Shown here: positions 1-8,582 of the stretch, piece after piece | How positions within the stretch are numbered: position 1 is the first letter of the stretch | Layout: each line of letters begins with the position of its first letter | NCBI RefSeq assembly: GCF_030167915.1 | Contig: NZ_JARGNB010000014.1 | Span: 1-50,349, forward strand | Length of the DNA stretch: 50,349 nt | Origin: Aquabacterium humicola | GTDB taxonomy: Bacteria; Pseudomonadota; Gammaproteobacteria; Burkholderiales; Burkholderiaceae_C | Direction of reading: 5' to 3' | Translations under genes and position numbers: made by a program | Notes under the pieces: model-generated | The model's input: the letters and a program-made list of their open reading frames with translations, nothing else | Databases searched by the model: none | Told to the model about the DNA's origin: nothing

Positions 1-127
1 CCAGTCGCTTGGCCAGGTCCTCAGTATCGAAAGCCTCTGACATAACGATCCCACGTAAGGTACATGGGTTCGTAGGCTCTCAGTTGCCTTCGCGGGAATC
101 AAGGACGTGGTTGCTCGATCGCTTACC
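1..127 (-). repeat. Left copy of 127-bp terminal inverted identity (IS66-type IS end)
   Basis: Bases 1-127 are the exact reverse complement of 50223-50349; the match stops at base 128. Read on the minus strand it starts GGTAAGCGATCGAG, and IS66-family termini typically begin GTAAGCG. The right end of the IS66 remnant in this window (4306 inward) also starts GTAAGCG and shares a CACGTCC block about 20 bases in. An ATG at 43-41 opens a reading frame (MSEAFDTEDLAKRL) that runs off the edge and could be the first transposition gene. The length of 127 matches a common maximal de Bruijn k-mer, so the repeat probably marks a contig edge inside a multicopy IS. Confidence 0.8.
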
Positions 128-832
128 CCTGAACCGCCCGTTGAAGCTCTCGATGTAGCCGTTCTGCATGGGCCTGCCGGGCTCGATCAGCAGATGCTCG
201 ATGCCGTGAGCCTGGGTCCATGCGATGAAGGCGCGGCAGGTGAACTCCGGGCCGTTGTCGGTACGCACTGCCTTCGGGTAGCCGCGAAATCGCGCGGCCT
301 GGTCCAGAAGCCGGATCACGTACTGCCCGCTGATGCCAAAGTCCACCGCGATATCGATGGCCTCGTGGGTGAAATCATCGGCCACCGTCAGGCACTTCAG
401 GCGCCGCCCGTTGGCCAGGCTGTCGCTGACGAAGTCCATGCTCCACACCTCGTTGACCCGCGTGGCCACGCTCAGCGGCAGGCGCTCCGACGGCGGCCGG
501 CGCACCTTGCGGCGTTTCTTTACCGCCAGGTTGGCCGCCCGGTACAAGCGGTACACGCGCTTGTGGTTCACCCCAGGAAACCTACGCCTGACCATGTCGT
601 GAACCCGTCTGTAGCCGAATCGCCTTCGCTGGTGAGCGACGGCAACGATCTCGCGCTTCAGCGCCTCTTCCTGCGCGCTCGGTTTCGGTGGATGTCGGTA
701 GCTGTCTCGGCTCAGCCCCACAAGCCGGCACGCTCGGCGCTCCGACAGTCCATGCTCGCGCACCAGACGCCCGATCGCCTCGCGCTTGGCCTGTGGGGCT
801 ATCGCTTTACCCCAAGAACGCTCTTCAGCGCG
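128..832 (-). pseudogene. IS3-family transposase OrfB, 3'-truncated
   Basis: This is the catalytic IS3 subunit with an rve integrase core. The DDE residues are visible: D in VWSMDFVSD, D in VRTDNGPEF and E in GYIESFNG. The HTH_21 region (RRRFGYRRVHDMVRR) precedes the core. Right after SFNGRFR the frame passes into the IS66-type terminus and ends with unrelated residues, so roughly the last 40-50 residues are lost. An active transposase is unlikely without this C terminus. Confidence 0.88.
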
Positions 833-1074
833 TGCATGTCCAGGTGCGCCTCGGCCAGCAGCTTCTTGAGCCTGGAGTTCTCCTCCTCCAGCTCGCGCAG
901 CCGCCGTGCGTCCGACGCCTCCATGCCCCCGAACTTCGCACGCCACTTGTAGAACGTCGCGTCCGAGAACCCGCCCTTGCGGCAGATCTCCGCCACGGCC
1001 ATCCCGGCCTCGGCCTGCTTGAGGAACCCGATGATCTGTTCCTCGCTGAACTTGCTCTTCTTCATGTCCGCCAT
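799..1074 (-). CDS. IS3-family transposase subunit OrfA
   Basis: This 91-residue protein is a complete IS3 OrfA, the DNA-binding half of the transposase. An N-terminal helix-turn-helix (KFSEEQIIGFLKQAEAG, then DATFYKWRAKFGG) is followed by a leucine-zipper-like coiled coil (LRELEEENSRLKKLLAE). OrfB lies in another frame just downstream and overlaps its end, as expected for a fusion made by programmed frameshifting. The start could be this ATG or the one three codons later. The gene is intact, but its partner is truncated. Confidence 0.93.
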   Translation of the reverse strand: MADMKKSKFSEEQIIGFLKQAEAGMAVAEICRKGGFSDATFYKWRAKFGGMEASDARRLRELEEENSRLKKLLAEAHLDMHALKSVLGVKR

Positions 1075-1132
1075 TCTCCTGATCGGCGGACTCCTCTACC
1101 TCAGACTGGTACGGCTGGAGGGAAGCAGGTCA

Positions 1133-1324
1133 TCGGCTCCGGTGCAGACGGCGTTCGTGCCGGTGCCGATCGAGGTGGCGATGACACCGACGCCGACGAT
1201 GTCGGTGCAAGTGCGCCTGCCAAACGGCGTCGTCATCGACCTGCGCGGTTGCGACTCCACGCAGGCTTGCCAGATGATCGAAGCGCTCGGGAGCCTGCGG
1301 TGTTCCGTCTCGACGAAGGGTTGA
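1133..1324 (+). pseudogene. tnpA: IS66 TnpA, C-terminal remnant
   Basis: Only about the last 63 residues remain (VQTAFVPVPIEV ... VRLPNGVVIDLRG ... ACQMIEALGS), the usual tail of IS66 OrfA/TnpA. The N-terminal helix-turn-helix was lost when the IS3 inserted at 1132. The stop at 1322-1324 lies inside the start of tnpB, a translational-coupling overlap typical of IS66. Confidence 0.8.
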
Positions 1325-1650
1325 AGGTCTACCTGCACCGAGCGCCGGTGGACTTCCGACTGAGCATCAACGGCCTGGCCGCGCTGGTGGAACAGGCGCT
1401 CGGGCTGAACCCGTTCGCTGCGTGCGCGTACGTCTTCAGCAACCGACAACGCAACCGGGTGAAGATCCTCGGCTGGGACCGAAACGGCTTTTGGCTGTTA
1501 TTGAAGCGCCTCGAGCAGGACCGCTTCATCTGGCCGAGCGAAACTGCCGCGCCGACGCTGACGGTGGAGCAGCTGCACTGGTTGCTCGAGGGCATCGACA
1601 TCGGCGTTGTCCAGCGGCATCCGAAGCGTCTGTACGATCGCGTTGCCTGA
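1300..1650 (+). CDS. tnpB: IS66 accessory protein TnpB
   Basis: This 116-residue protein has the full length and motifs of IS66 TnpB (Orf2): VFRLDEGLKVYLHRAPVDFR, AYVFSNRQRNRVKILGWDR, GFWLLLKRLEQDRFIWP and the tail VVQRHPKRLYDRVA. It starts at GTG 1300, overlapping the end of tnpA by 25 bases. TnpB is needed with TnpA and TnpC for IS66 transposition, but its biochemical role is unclear. This copy looks intact although the element is dead. Confidence 0.9.
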   Translation: MFRLDEGLKVYLHRAPVDFRLSINGLAALVEQALGLNPFAACAYVFSNRQRNRVKILGWDRNGFWLLLKRLEQDRFIWPSETAAPTLTVEQLHWLLEGIDIGVVQRHPKRLYDRVA

Positions 1651-1725
1651 CGAGGTCGGCCGAGCCGGTTCAGTGCGGAGAACACGAGTGGTGGGCGGGT
1701 CCTCGTCGGGCAAGAATCTGCCCCG

Positions 1726-2796
1726 ATGGTTCGCATGCCCACCGCCGACGAGTTCGCCGCCCTGCAGCAGGCGCTGGCTGAGGCCACGCAGCGCAGCGAG
1801 AAGCTGGCCGGCGAACTGCGCGTGGTGCGCACCGAACGCGACCTGCTCCAGGAACAGCTGAACAGGTTCACGCGGCGGCTGTTCGGCGCCAGTAGCGAGG
1901 TCGGTGGCACGCACCAGAAGGAGCGCCACGAGCTGCCCGAGGGCGAGCGGGTCTGCCCGCACGACGGCGCCGTGCTGCGCGAGATCGGCGTCGAGACCAG
2001 CGAGCAGTACGACATCATCCCGCAGCAGGTGCGCGTCATCCGCCATGAGCGGGTGAAGTACGCATGCCCTTGCTGCGACGGGGGCATGCGCCTGGCGCCC
2101 AGGCCCCCGCAGGTCATCCCCAAAGGCCTGTTCACCGAGAACGCGATCGCCTGGGTGATCAGCTCCAAGTACCTGGACGGGCTGCCGCTGTACCGGCAGG
2201 CCGCGCTGCTGGGTCGCTTCGGCGGCACCGACGTCTCGCGCAACACCCTGGCCGCCACGGTCGTGCGCAGCGGCCAGGCGACGCAGCCGGTGATCAACCT
2301 GCTGCGCGACATGCTGCTTGACTCGCCGATCGTGTATGGCGACGAGACAGAGGTCCAGGTGCTCAAGGAAGCCGGCCGCAGCGCCCAGGCGAAAAGCTAC
2401 ATGTGGGTGCAGATGACCAATGGCTCCGGCAAGGACGGCACCGGACCGCCGATCCGGCTCTTCGCGTATGCGCCGAGCCGCAGCCTGCAGACGGCCAAGA
2501 GGTTGTATGCCGGGATGCGCTTGGGCGCGGTGCTGATGAGCGATGGCTACGAACCCTACCGGGCAGCCTGCTCGGCAAGGCGCTGCACTACCTGTCGTCG
2601 CAGTGGGCGAAGATCAAGCGCTACGTGGACGACGGCAGCTTGCCGATCGACAACAACGCCTGTGAAAACAGCATCAGGCCATTTGTCGTCGGGCGGCGCA
2701 ATTGGCTGTTCGCCGACACAGTGGCCGGCGCCAACGCGAGCGCGAACCTGTACTCGTTGCTGCAGACATGCGCGGCCAGAGCCGGCTCCGCCCGCT
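1726..2796 (+). pseudogene. tnpC: IS66 transposase TnpC, deleted and interrupted
   Basis: The DDE transposase of IS66 begins at ATG 1726 with a coiled-coil region (VRTERDLLQEQLNRFTRRLFG), a zinc-finger-like part (RVKYACPCCDGGM) and the catalytic core (DSPIVYGDETEVQVL, VLMSDGYEPY). Just after GYEPYR, near 2562, about 120 residues are missing and the frame shifts; the C-terminal part (GKALHYLSSQWAKIKRYVD, DNNACENSIRPFVVGRRNW) continues in another frame to LYSLLQTC. The last part (NGIDGYRYLAALL ... EALLPWRLM, stop at 4269) lies beyond the IS3 inserted at 2797-4127. The gene is non-functional. Confidence 0.88.
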
Positions 2797-2922
2797 TGAA
2801 CACGCAGCGTCCTGAGATAAGTGGATTGGCTGCGGTTTGAACGTTTGAACTTCTTCAATCCCGGGCCCCCGCCAGGCCGCCGGAGGCGCCCCGGTTGAGC
2901 CATGTACTCATGGTTCAACCCA

Positions 2923-3753
2923 TCAGGCCGCGACCTGCATCGACGGCAGCGCGTTGAAGTAGACCATGTCCGGCGTGCGTCCGTCATGGCTCTGGTGCGG
3001 CCGGCGCGCGTTGTAGAACTCGAAGTACGTGGCCAGGCTTCGCCGCGCCGCGCTGACGCCGTCGTAGGCCTTCAGGTACACGTCCTCGTATTTCACGCTG
3101 CGCCACAGTCGCTCGACGAACACGTTGTCGCGCCAGCAGCCCCGGCCGTCCATACTTTGGCGCGCGCCGATGCGGCGGACCTCGGCGACGAACTCGGCAC
3201 TGCTGAACTGACTGCCCTGATCCGTGTTGACGATATCCGGCGAGCCCCAGCGCGCTGCCGCTTCGCGCAAGGCCTCCACGCAGAAGTCGGCCTCCATCGT
3301 GATCGACACCCGGTGCGCCAGCACTCGGCGGCTGTGCCAGTCCAGCACGACGACCAGATACACCCAGCCGCGCGCCATCGGCACGTAGGTTATGTCCAGG
3401 GCCCAGACCTGGTTCGCCCGCTCGATGGCCAGCCCTCGCAGCGCGTACGGGAATACCGGATGGGCCGGGTGCTTCTTGCTCGTGTTGGGCTTGCGGTACA
3501 GCGCCTGGATGCCCATGCGCCGCATCAGCGTGCCCACATGCCGACGCCCGACATCGAAGCCCTGCAGCCGCAACAGGTCCCGCAGCATGCGACTCCCAGC
3601 AAACGGGTGTTCCAGGTGCAGTTCGTCGATGCGCCGCATCAACGCAAACTCCGCTTCGGGTACCGGCTCCGGGAGGTAGTACACCGAGCCTCGGCTGATG
3701 CCCAGCAACTCGGCCTGACGCTTGAGCGGCAGATCGTGCTCTCGATCGATCAT
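2923..3753 (-). CDS. IS3-family transposase OrfB
   Basis: This 276-residue protein has normal OrfB length. HTH_21 lies at about residues 40-85 (HPFAGSRMLRDLLRLQGF, VGTLMRRMGIQ). The rve core has the DDE triad: D in VWALDITYVP, D in VNTDQGSQFSS and E in NVFVERLWRSVKYE. Its ATG overlaps the orfA stop (ATGA), which suits coupling or frameshifting. The gene looks intact and may still be active. Confidence 0.93.
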   Translation of the reverse strand: MIDREHDLPLKRQAELLGISRGSVYYLPEPVPEAEFALMRRIDELHLEHPFAGSRMLRDLLRLQGFDVGRRHVGTLMRRMGIQALYRKPNTSKKHPAHPVFPYALRGLAIERANQVWALDITYVPMARGWVYLVVVLDWHSRRVLAHRVSITMEADFCVEALREAAARWGSPDIVNTDQGSQFSSAEFVAEVRRIGARQSMDGRGCWRDNVFVERLWRSVKYEDVYLKAYDGVSAARRSLATYFEFYNARRPHQSHDGRTPDMVYFNALPSMQVAA

Positions 3754-4055
3754 CGCTTTGCGCTCAGCAATCCGGCCTTGCTGAGCGCGCCTTCCAAAAA
3801 ATCGTTCTCCAGCGTCAGCTGTCCGATCTTGGCGTGCAGCGCCTTCAGGTCCACCGGCGCTGTCTCAGGCGCTACCGCGCCCCCGAACACGCCGGCGGCA
3901 CGCTCCATCAACTGCCGGCGCCACTCGGTCACCTGGTTCGGATGCACATCGTGCTTCTGCGCGATCTCGGCGATGGTCTTGCCATCGGCCAGCGCCTCGA
4001 GCGCCACCTTGGCCTTGAACGCCGGCGAGTGGTTGCGCCGCGGTCTCCTGCTCAT
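3750..4055 (-). CDS. IS3-family transposase OrfA
   Basis: This 101-residue protein is an IS3 OrfA with a helix-turn-helix (HSPAFKAKVALEALADGKTI, then HDVHPNQVTEWRRQL) and a C-terminal coiled coil (LKALHAKIGQLTLENDFLE). The ATG at 4055 is preceded by purine-rich AAGGAG and AAGGAC stretches. A longer frame begins upstream, but its extra residues are not OrfA-like. It forms an intact pair with the overlapping orfB. Confidence 0.92.
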   Translation of the reverse strand: MSRRPRRNHSPAFKAKVALEALADGKTIAEIAQKHDVHPNQVTEWRRQLMERAAGVFGGAVAPETAPVDLKALHAKIGQLTLENDFLEGALSKAGLLSAKR

Positions 4056-4399
4056 GTCCTTCTGCTCCTTCGTCTCGGGCTCTATCCTCGCCCATCGGAG
4101 CAGCCGTTCCACCTTTCGCCGTGTTCAGATTCGCGCGGCCGGCTCTGCCAACGGCATCGATGGCTACCGATACCTCGCAGCGCTTCTGGTCGAGCTGCCC
4201 AAGACCAAGACCGCCGACGACCATGAAGCCTTGCTGCCCTGGCGGCTCATGCCTCCTACCGCTAAATAGACACGTCCGCAAGGGACGTGTCTGGAGGAGC
4301 GCTTACAGAACAAGAGCCAAAGGCTCAGGTTCTATCGGGGCGACAGGGGCGGGGGGGTTTGTCCATGGCGGCGGTCGGCGCTTGCGACGAACCGACCGA

Positions 4400-4595
4400 C
4401 GCGGTGGGCAAGTCGGTCGTCATCTTGCGCGGGGGCTCGCGTGAAGCGGTCAGCGTAGAGGATCGCGATTGACTCATCGCGGCCTTCCAGTCATGCGCTG
4501 CGCGCCCCCATTCGGCGGTGATGTTGCACCGCCAGCGAGTGCCGCATGTCGATCATCGAGTCCAGTCAGGCACGGAAGAAGTCGTCGGTTGGCAT
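4400..4595 (-). pseudogene. Scar: IS5-type N-terminal remnant joined to IS256-type C-terminal remnant
   Basis: On the minus strand from 4595 the frame reads MPTDDFFRA, stop, LDSMIDMRHSLAV, the usual start of one IS5-type transposase group with an in-frame stop. It runs directly into NITAEWGRAAHDWKAAMSQ and, after a frameshift, AILYADRFTRA, which resembles the C-terminal end of IS256-family (mutator) transposases. Both are short, broken pieces. Assignment is from remembered family motifs only. The rest of 4307-4764 shows no gene; 4307-4333 is a small dyad (AGAAC ... GTTCT around GAGCC/GGCTC). Confidence 0.5.
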
Positions 4596-4764
4596 CGGCG
4601 GCGCTCTCCAAACATCTCAGAGATCGTGTGCCATTTGAGCGATTTCCGGGAGTTCCTGCCATCGGCAATCACCGTCCGCAGCCAGCGTTCATACGGGGTA
4701 GCGGCCTTTTGCAAGGCCGACTACCGAGCGATGCGAAGCGGCTGTGCTATTCACATAAGAGCTT

Positions 4765-7700
4765 TCACCGTACGCCAGTCGACCATTGGATAGAGTCGAG
4801 TGGATTCGAAAAGGGTAGCAACTTCACTTGGTCGTTCAAGTAATGGGGATTGTGGAATGTTCTGGCTACGTTTGCGTCCCAGGATACTTCCCACAGCGAC
4901 AAGGCGATCTGGAAGCCATTGCGGGGCGAGACATATGTCGGATCCGAATTCGTGGCCTCGGCGTTCCTGCCGTACCAATAGAGAAGTTCTTTGCTCGGCG
5001 CAGTTCGCTCCGCTTGAAGCAGGTGGCTTCTAATTCCGTGATCGACTCCCGGCGTAGATGTAATGAGACCTGGGTCGACAGGCACTCTTCCGCTTTGAAT
5101 AATTCCCAGGAACTCTGCACTTCCGTAGTCTCTGGCGTCGAGGGAGACAACCGAAAGACCTTTCGCCTTCGCCCGATCCAGGAGAACTCCATCGAACACG
5201 GTTGGAGTGATGTAGCCCGCATCGAAGAGCCTTTTCGCGGCAGTCCAGCGGTTGCCCAACTGACCCATTCTGATGCCGGCCGCGGTTGCTAATGTTCCCA
5301 TGTGGGCGATCATTCCAGAATCGTCGCCAAGAATGCTGTGCAAGTATTGAGCACTTTTCAAGACATCCGGGGGCAGTTGATGAGCGGCCTTTTCGAACGC
5401 ACGGCTGGCTGCCTCGGCATGCCTGAGGTTGACCAGTTGTCCGGCTCCAAGTTTGGCGGCGAGTTCCATTTGTCCTACCGCCACTTCGATGTTGCGACTG
5501 AGATTCCGACTCAAGGCGCTCGGCACATGTATGGTTACCCCGCCTTTCTGAACGATAGGGTCTTGGCCCGCCCCAATGCCAAAGCTCACCAACTGGTTCG
5601 TGCGAAGCGCCACAGGCGCGCCCTCGATCTCAGGCTCGACAGGCGCGATTTCGTTCGGGCTCATCCGTCGAAGCAGCGGAGAGGCCTGTTGCTTCGCCTC
5701 CCAAGTGTCCTGGTTCAGCTTCCGGGCGTGCTCGAGCGAAGGCTCAAAGGCCTGTCTTATCCTGCTCGGCTCAGCGTCGTACCACGCGTCAATGTCGTCG
5801 CGTCGCACCAACGCTCTCTTGAGTAGAGCGGGAGTCACGTCTAGCGCATCCGCAAGAATTCGAACTCTCGCGCTTGATGGTGGTTCGTGGGCGACCGTGG
5901 CCGGTGCATCTACCACCGTGCGCAGGACGGAAGTTTCACTGATCGGGGAGGCGCCGACCGTCACCCCGAGACTAGGCCCGGAGATCAGTGAACCAGCCCG
6001 GCGCACATATGCCCCGGGCACTGCCGATTGGTCGATCCGTCCTAACTCACGACCACCGCCTGTCCTCAGTATGGAAAGCCCTGTATCGCCGAGGGTCCAA
6101 ACTCCAACAGTGCCGCGGGTGCCATCTATCGGCACGACAATTCCATTTACTACTTCAACATTGTAGAAGTGGCCGCCACCGAGTTCGTTGCCAGCGTGGA
6201 CGATTCCGCGAGCTCCATCGCCCCAAGTCTGCGCAATTGCGCTTACCTCGGCCGGGCCACTCAAGCCATGCAGCCAGGAAGCACCACCATTGCTTTCAGC
6301 GAAGACAGATTCATAGACACGAAACTGCGAGGGATGATCGCCGCCGTGTTTTGCAACGAAAGGAGGTGCACCCAGGCCATCGCGGTTGCTAAGCGCCACC
6401 GCCTCGCCATATCCGTGTCCCGCGCGTGCTGCATCAACAGCAATGACGTTTGCAGTGCAGTTGTTCGTTATCGGCAGCTCCGCCCTTGGGTGGCTCTCAG
6501 GATAGTAGGGTAGAACGGCCACGGCGTCTGCGCGCATCCGTTCGAGAAGCGCTGGCGGGACTCGCTCCAACCCGTCTGCTGGCACGTAACGCGAATCTTT
6601 CGCACTTACTCCAACCCTGGCCAAAGGCTCGCCGCTGAGGCTGACACTTCGTTTGGGGGGCTGACCCTCCATGTGCGCCATCGCAATCTCGCGCAACGAA
6701 TACGCGAAGAGAAGATTGTGCATTCCCCATGATGCATGATTCGCGGGTAAAAGATCATACTCAGCCGGCTGGTGCGTCGATGGACCGAGGCCTCCCGGAT
6801 CCGGCACGAGGTCCATGATCACCTTGTCGTTCCGGCCTACCGTCAGGGCTGCATCCAGGCCCTTGAATGACACGGTGGCCGTTGTTCCAGTTGAGGGGTC
6901 CACTGCGTTCGATGGTTTGACAGCAATGCCCTGCGCATCGACAACCGCAATGCCGTGGTTGAGGACGAGATTCTCCAATGCGTAGGCGAACGGAATGACG
7001 CCCGCGTCGATCTGCGGAAACTTGGTGCTCAACACGTCTCGATGTTCGCGAATCAGTCCTGCAAGCTCTTCGGGGCCTTTCATCACCGCCGCTGCGACCT
7101 CCATCGTTGCCTGAAGAGCTATGTCTTCCTCGCCGATCCCTGTCTTGGGAATGGCCTTCTCTTGGATCAGCGCGACCACGAGGTCCTTCAGCTTGACGAC
7201 TCCGCCGTGGCCCATTTCCATCTTGTATCCGGCTCTAAGCCCGTCCGCCGAGACGTGAACGCTGGTGGGTTCTATCCACGGCACGTCATGCGCGGCGAGG
7301 CGCCTGGCTTCTGTCACTTCCGCCAGTGGCCCGAGCGGCGATCGATCGTCGAGGTTGAATACCAGGAATTCATCTCCAATAACGCCGCCCGACTTGAACT
7401 TCCCGACGCGAACGTCGGTCGGCGCCAGATTGTCCAGATCATGCTTGATCGGTGAGCCGAGCGCTTCCCTGGCGCGGGCCGCGATGATCTGGTCAAGGCC
7501 CGAGTCGGGATCGAGCATGCGTTCACCCACGCGAATCACCTTGGCGGTTGCCAGCTCCGACTCGTTGTGGACCAGCACGCCTTCTCTGCCGACGAAGTAG
7601 TTGTGCAGCCCATCGACCTCAAAGTTGAAGACATCGGTCTTGCGCCCTGTGTCAATCACCTCGATGACCCGCAGTTCACCTTCACCAGTGATCCGCCGCA

Positions 7701-8322
7701 GCAGCTCTCCCGCCCTCAACTGGTGCGCTGGGGTCCACCCCTTCCCTTTGACCCAGAACGGATGCTCCGTCGTCGCCTCGATCGCCTGCACGGCGCCCGA
7801 ATCGACCCCGCACACCACTTTCAGTACCGGGCGATCTTGCCGCCTGAACAGCTGTACGACGCGCCGCTTGACGGTCTTGCCGGCGACGTCGTCCCATGAC
7901 CAGACCATGTCGCCAACCTGGATCTGCTCGATAGGCTTGACGCGCTGGCCAGGCTGTTCCGCCGGCATGGTGATCTGTCGCGCGCGTTTGCCGTCGATCA
8001 ACGGCCGTCGAGCCTTCTCGACCGCATTTGACGCCGGCGCGTGCGCCTGTCCTGTAGGTGACGTGATGCGGCGCGGCGCGCTTCGAGTTTCGTCGGCGAG
8101 GCCTGTGTCGCTGCCCGCTCGAATGGCCATGACGATGGCGCTAGCCTTATCGATGCTGGTTCCAGCGGACGGAAAGCCGCCTCTTCGCAGTGCACCCATG
8201 GTGGTCACCCCTGTTATCAATGTGAAGAACGTCACACAGAAGATGTCCGAAGGTTTGAAACAGGCGTAAAGGGCAGACATGAAAGAATCGGACGGGGCGT
8301 GAATGCTGCGCATGCCCGGCAT
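4765..8322 (-). CDS. Polymorphic-toxin-like protein with pretoxin HINT and papain-like domains
   Basis: A ~1185-residue protein. Residues 27-45 form a hydrophobic, possibly membrane, segment (IFCVTFFTLITGVTTM). Residues 115-253 are a HINT domain (KPIEQIQVGDMVWSWDD, TTEHPFWVKGKGWTPAHQL, ending VLVHN at Asn253). Instead of a short toxin tip, about 930 residues follow. They include a papain-like unit resembling Tox-PL (Cys622 in PITNNCTANVIAVD, His718 in LGGGHFYNVEVVNG, Asp733 in VVPIDGTRG) and a C-terminal ~300-residue domain I do not recognise. The Cys nucleophile expected at the start of HINT (CFxxGT) is not visible. The frame is open to ATG 8622, but that start would overlap the divergent araC-type gene; ATG 8322 has GGATGGG just upstream and is tentative. 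No immunity gene is evident downstream. It is probably an exported or surface-delivered effector. Confidence 0.75.
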   Translation of the reverse strand: MPGMRSIHAPSDSFMSALYACFKPSDIFCVTFFTLITGVTTMGALRRGGFPSAGTSIDKASAIVMAIRAGSDTGLADETRSAPRRITSPTGQAHAPASNAVEKARRPLIDGKRARQITMPAEQPGQRVKPIEQIQVGDMVWSWDDVAGKTVKRRVVQLFRRQDRPVLKVVCGVDSGAVQAIEATTEHPFWVKGKGWTPAHQLRAGELLRRITGEGELRVIEVIDTGRKTDVFNFEVDGLHNYFVGREGVLVHNESELATAKVIRVGERMLDPDSGLDQIIAARAREALGSPIKHDLDNLAPTDVRVGKFKSGGVIGDEFLVFNLDDRSPLGPLAEVTEARRLAAHDVPWIEPTSVHVSADGLRAGYKMEMGHGGVVKLKDLVVALIQEKAIPKTGIGEEDIALQATMEVAAAVMKGPEELAGLIREHRDVLSTKFPQIDAGVIPFAYALENLVLNHGIAVVDAQGIAVKPSNAVDPSTGTTATVSFKGLDAALTVGRNDKVIMDLVPDPGGLGPSTHQPAEYDLLPANHASWGMHNLLFAYSLREIAMAHMEGQPPKRSVSLSGEPLARVGVSAKDSRYVPADGLERVPPALLERMRADAVAVLPYYPESHPRAELPITNNCTANVIAVDAARAGHGYGEAVALSNRDGLGAPPFVAKHGGDHPSQFRVYESVFAESNGGASWLHGLSGPAEVSAIAQTWGDGARGIVHAGNELGGGHFYNVEVVNGIVVPIDGTRGTVGVWTLGDTGLSILRTGGGRELGRIDQSAVPGAYVRRAGSLISGPSLGVTVGASPISETSVLRTVVDAPATVAHEPPSSARVRILADALDVTPALLKRALVRRDDIDAWYDAEPSRIRQAFEPSLEHARKLNQDTWEAKQQASPLLRRMSPNEIAPVEPEIEGAPVALRTNQLVSFGIGAGQDPIVQKGGVTIHVPSALSRNLSRNIEVAVGQMELAAKLGAGQLVNLRHAEAASRAFEKAAHQLPPDVLKSAQYLHSILGDDSGMIAHMGTLATAAGIRMGQLGNRWTAAKRLFDAGYITPTVFDGVLLDRAKAKGLSVVSLDARDYGSAEFLGIIQSGRVPVDPGLITSTPGVDHGIRSHLLQAERTAPSKELLYWYGRNAEATNSDPTYVSPRNGFQIALSLWEVSWDANVARTFHNPHYLNDQVKLLPFSNPLDSIQWSTGVR

Positions 8323-8582
8323 CGTCCCATCCGGTCTTTGGGCCCAACTTGGCGCTCTGATGCCTTCGCCGGCGGCTGCGATGGCCCCTGCGGCCGAAAT
8401 ATTCGTTTCGGTAACAGAACAATTGCCACCAAAGCAAGGCAGACAGATTTTCCCGCCACGGCAACAAGCGCTCGGCTGGTTGTTTGGGCACTGAACGACC
8501 GGCGGCGATCGCCGACAACTAGAAGAGCTGCCCTCGTGCGCTTCGGACTGAACCGGGCCGCGGGAACTTGTAGCCCAGTCGA
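8323..8582. promoter_or_regulatory. Divergent intergenic region between toxin-like gene and AraC regulator
   Basis: If the minus-strand gene starts at 8322 and the plus-strand regulator at 8583, the 260 bases between must hold both promoters. No clear -35/-10 pair or operator was found by eye. On the minus strand the region is also open and would encode a cysteine-rich extension (CPNNQPSACC, CLPCFGGNC), so the toxin-like protein could start further upstream. Confidence 0.35.

Larger units (their letters stand above)
128..1132 (-). mobile_element. IS3-family element, 3' end cut by an IS66-type end
   Basis: The element carries a minus-strand orfA/orfB pair. Its 5' terminus is at 1132, where the minus strand reads TGACCTGCTTCCCTCC, a TG-starting IS3-type end. 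At 128 orfB stops abruptly and the IS66-type end begins, so the distal terminus is missing. The IS3 itself landed in the tnpA gene of an IS66 element that continues from 1133. Confidence 0.85.
2797..4127 (-). mobile_element. IS3-family element inside IS66 tnpC
   Basis: orfA and orfB are complete and overlapping on the minus strand. The proposed ends share TGAACACG in inverted orientation: the plus strand from 2797 and the minus strand from 4127. The flanks rejoin to IS66 tnpC. Similar TnpC residues (ARAGSA / RAAGSAN) appear on both sides, so the insertion may have duplicated or rearranged a few target codons. The exact ends are uncertain by some bases. Confidence 0.75.
1133..4306 (+). mobile_element. 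IS66-family element, truncated, internally deleted and split by an IS3
   Basis: tnpA, tnpB and tnpC occur in the usual order. The right terminus is at 4306: the minus strand from there reads GTAAGCGCTCCTCCAGAC, and a CACGTCC block follows, like the IS66-type end at the window edges. The left terminus is absent because an IS3 replaced the start of tnpA. tnpC has an internal deletion near 2562 and is interrupted by a second IS3 at 2797-4127. No target duplication can be checked. Confidence 0.85.
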
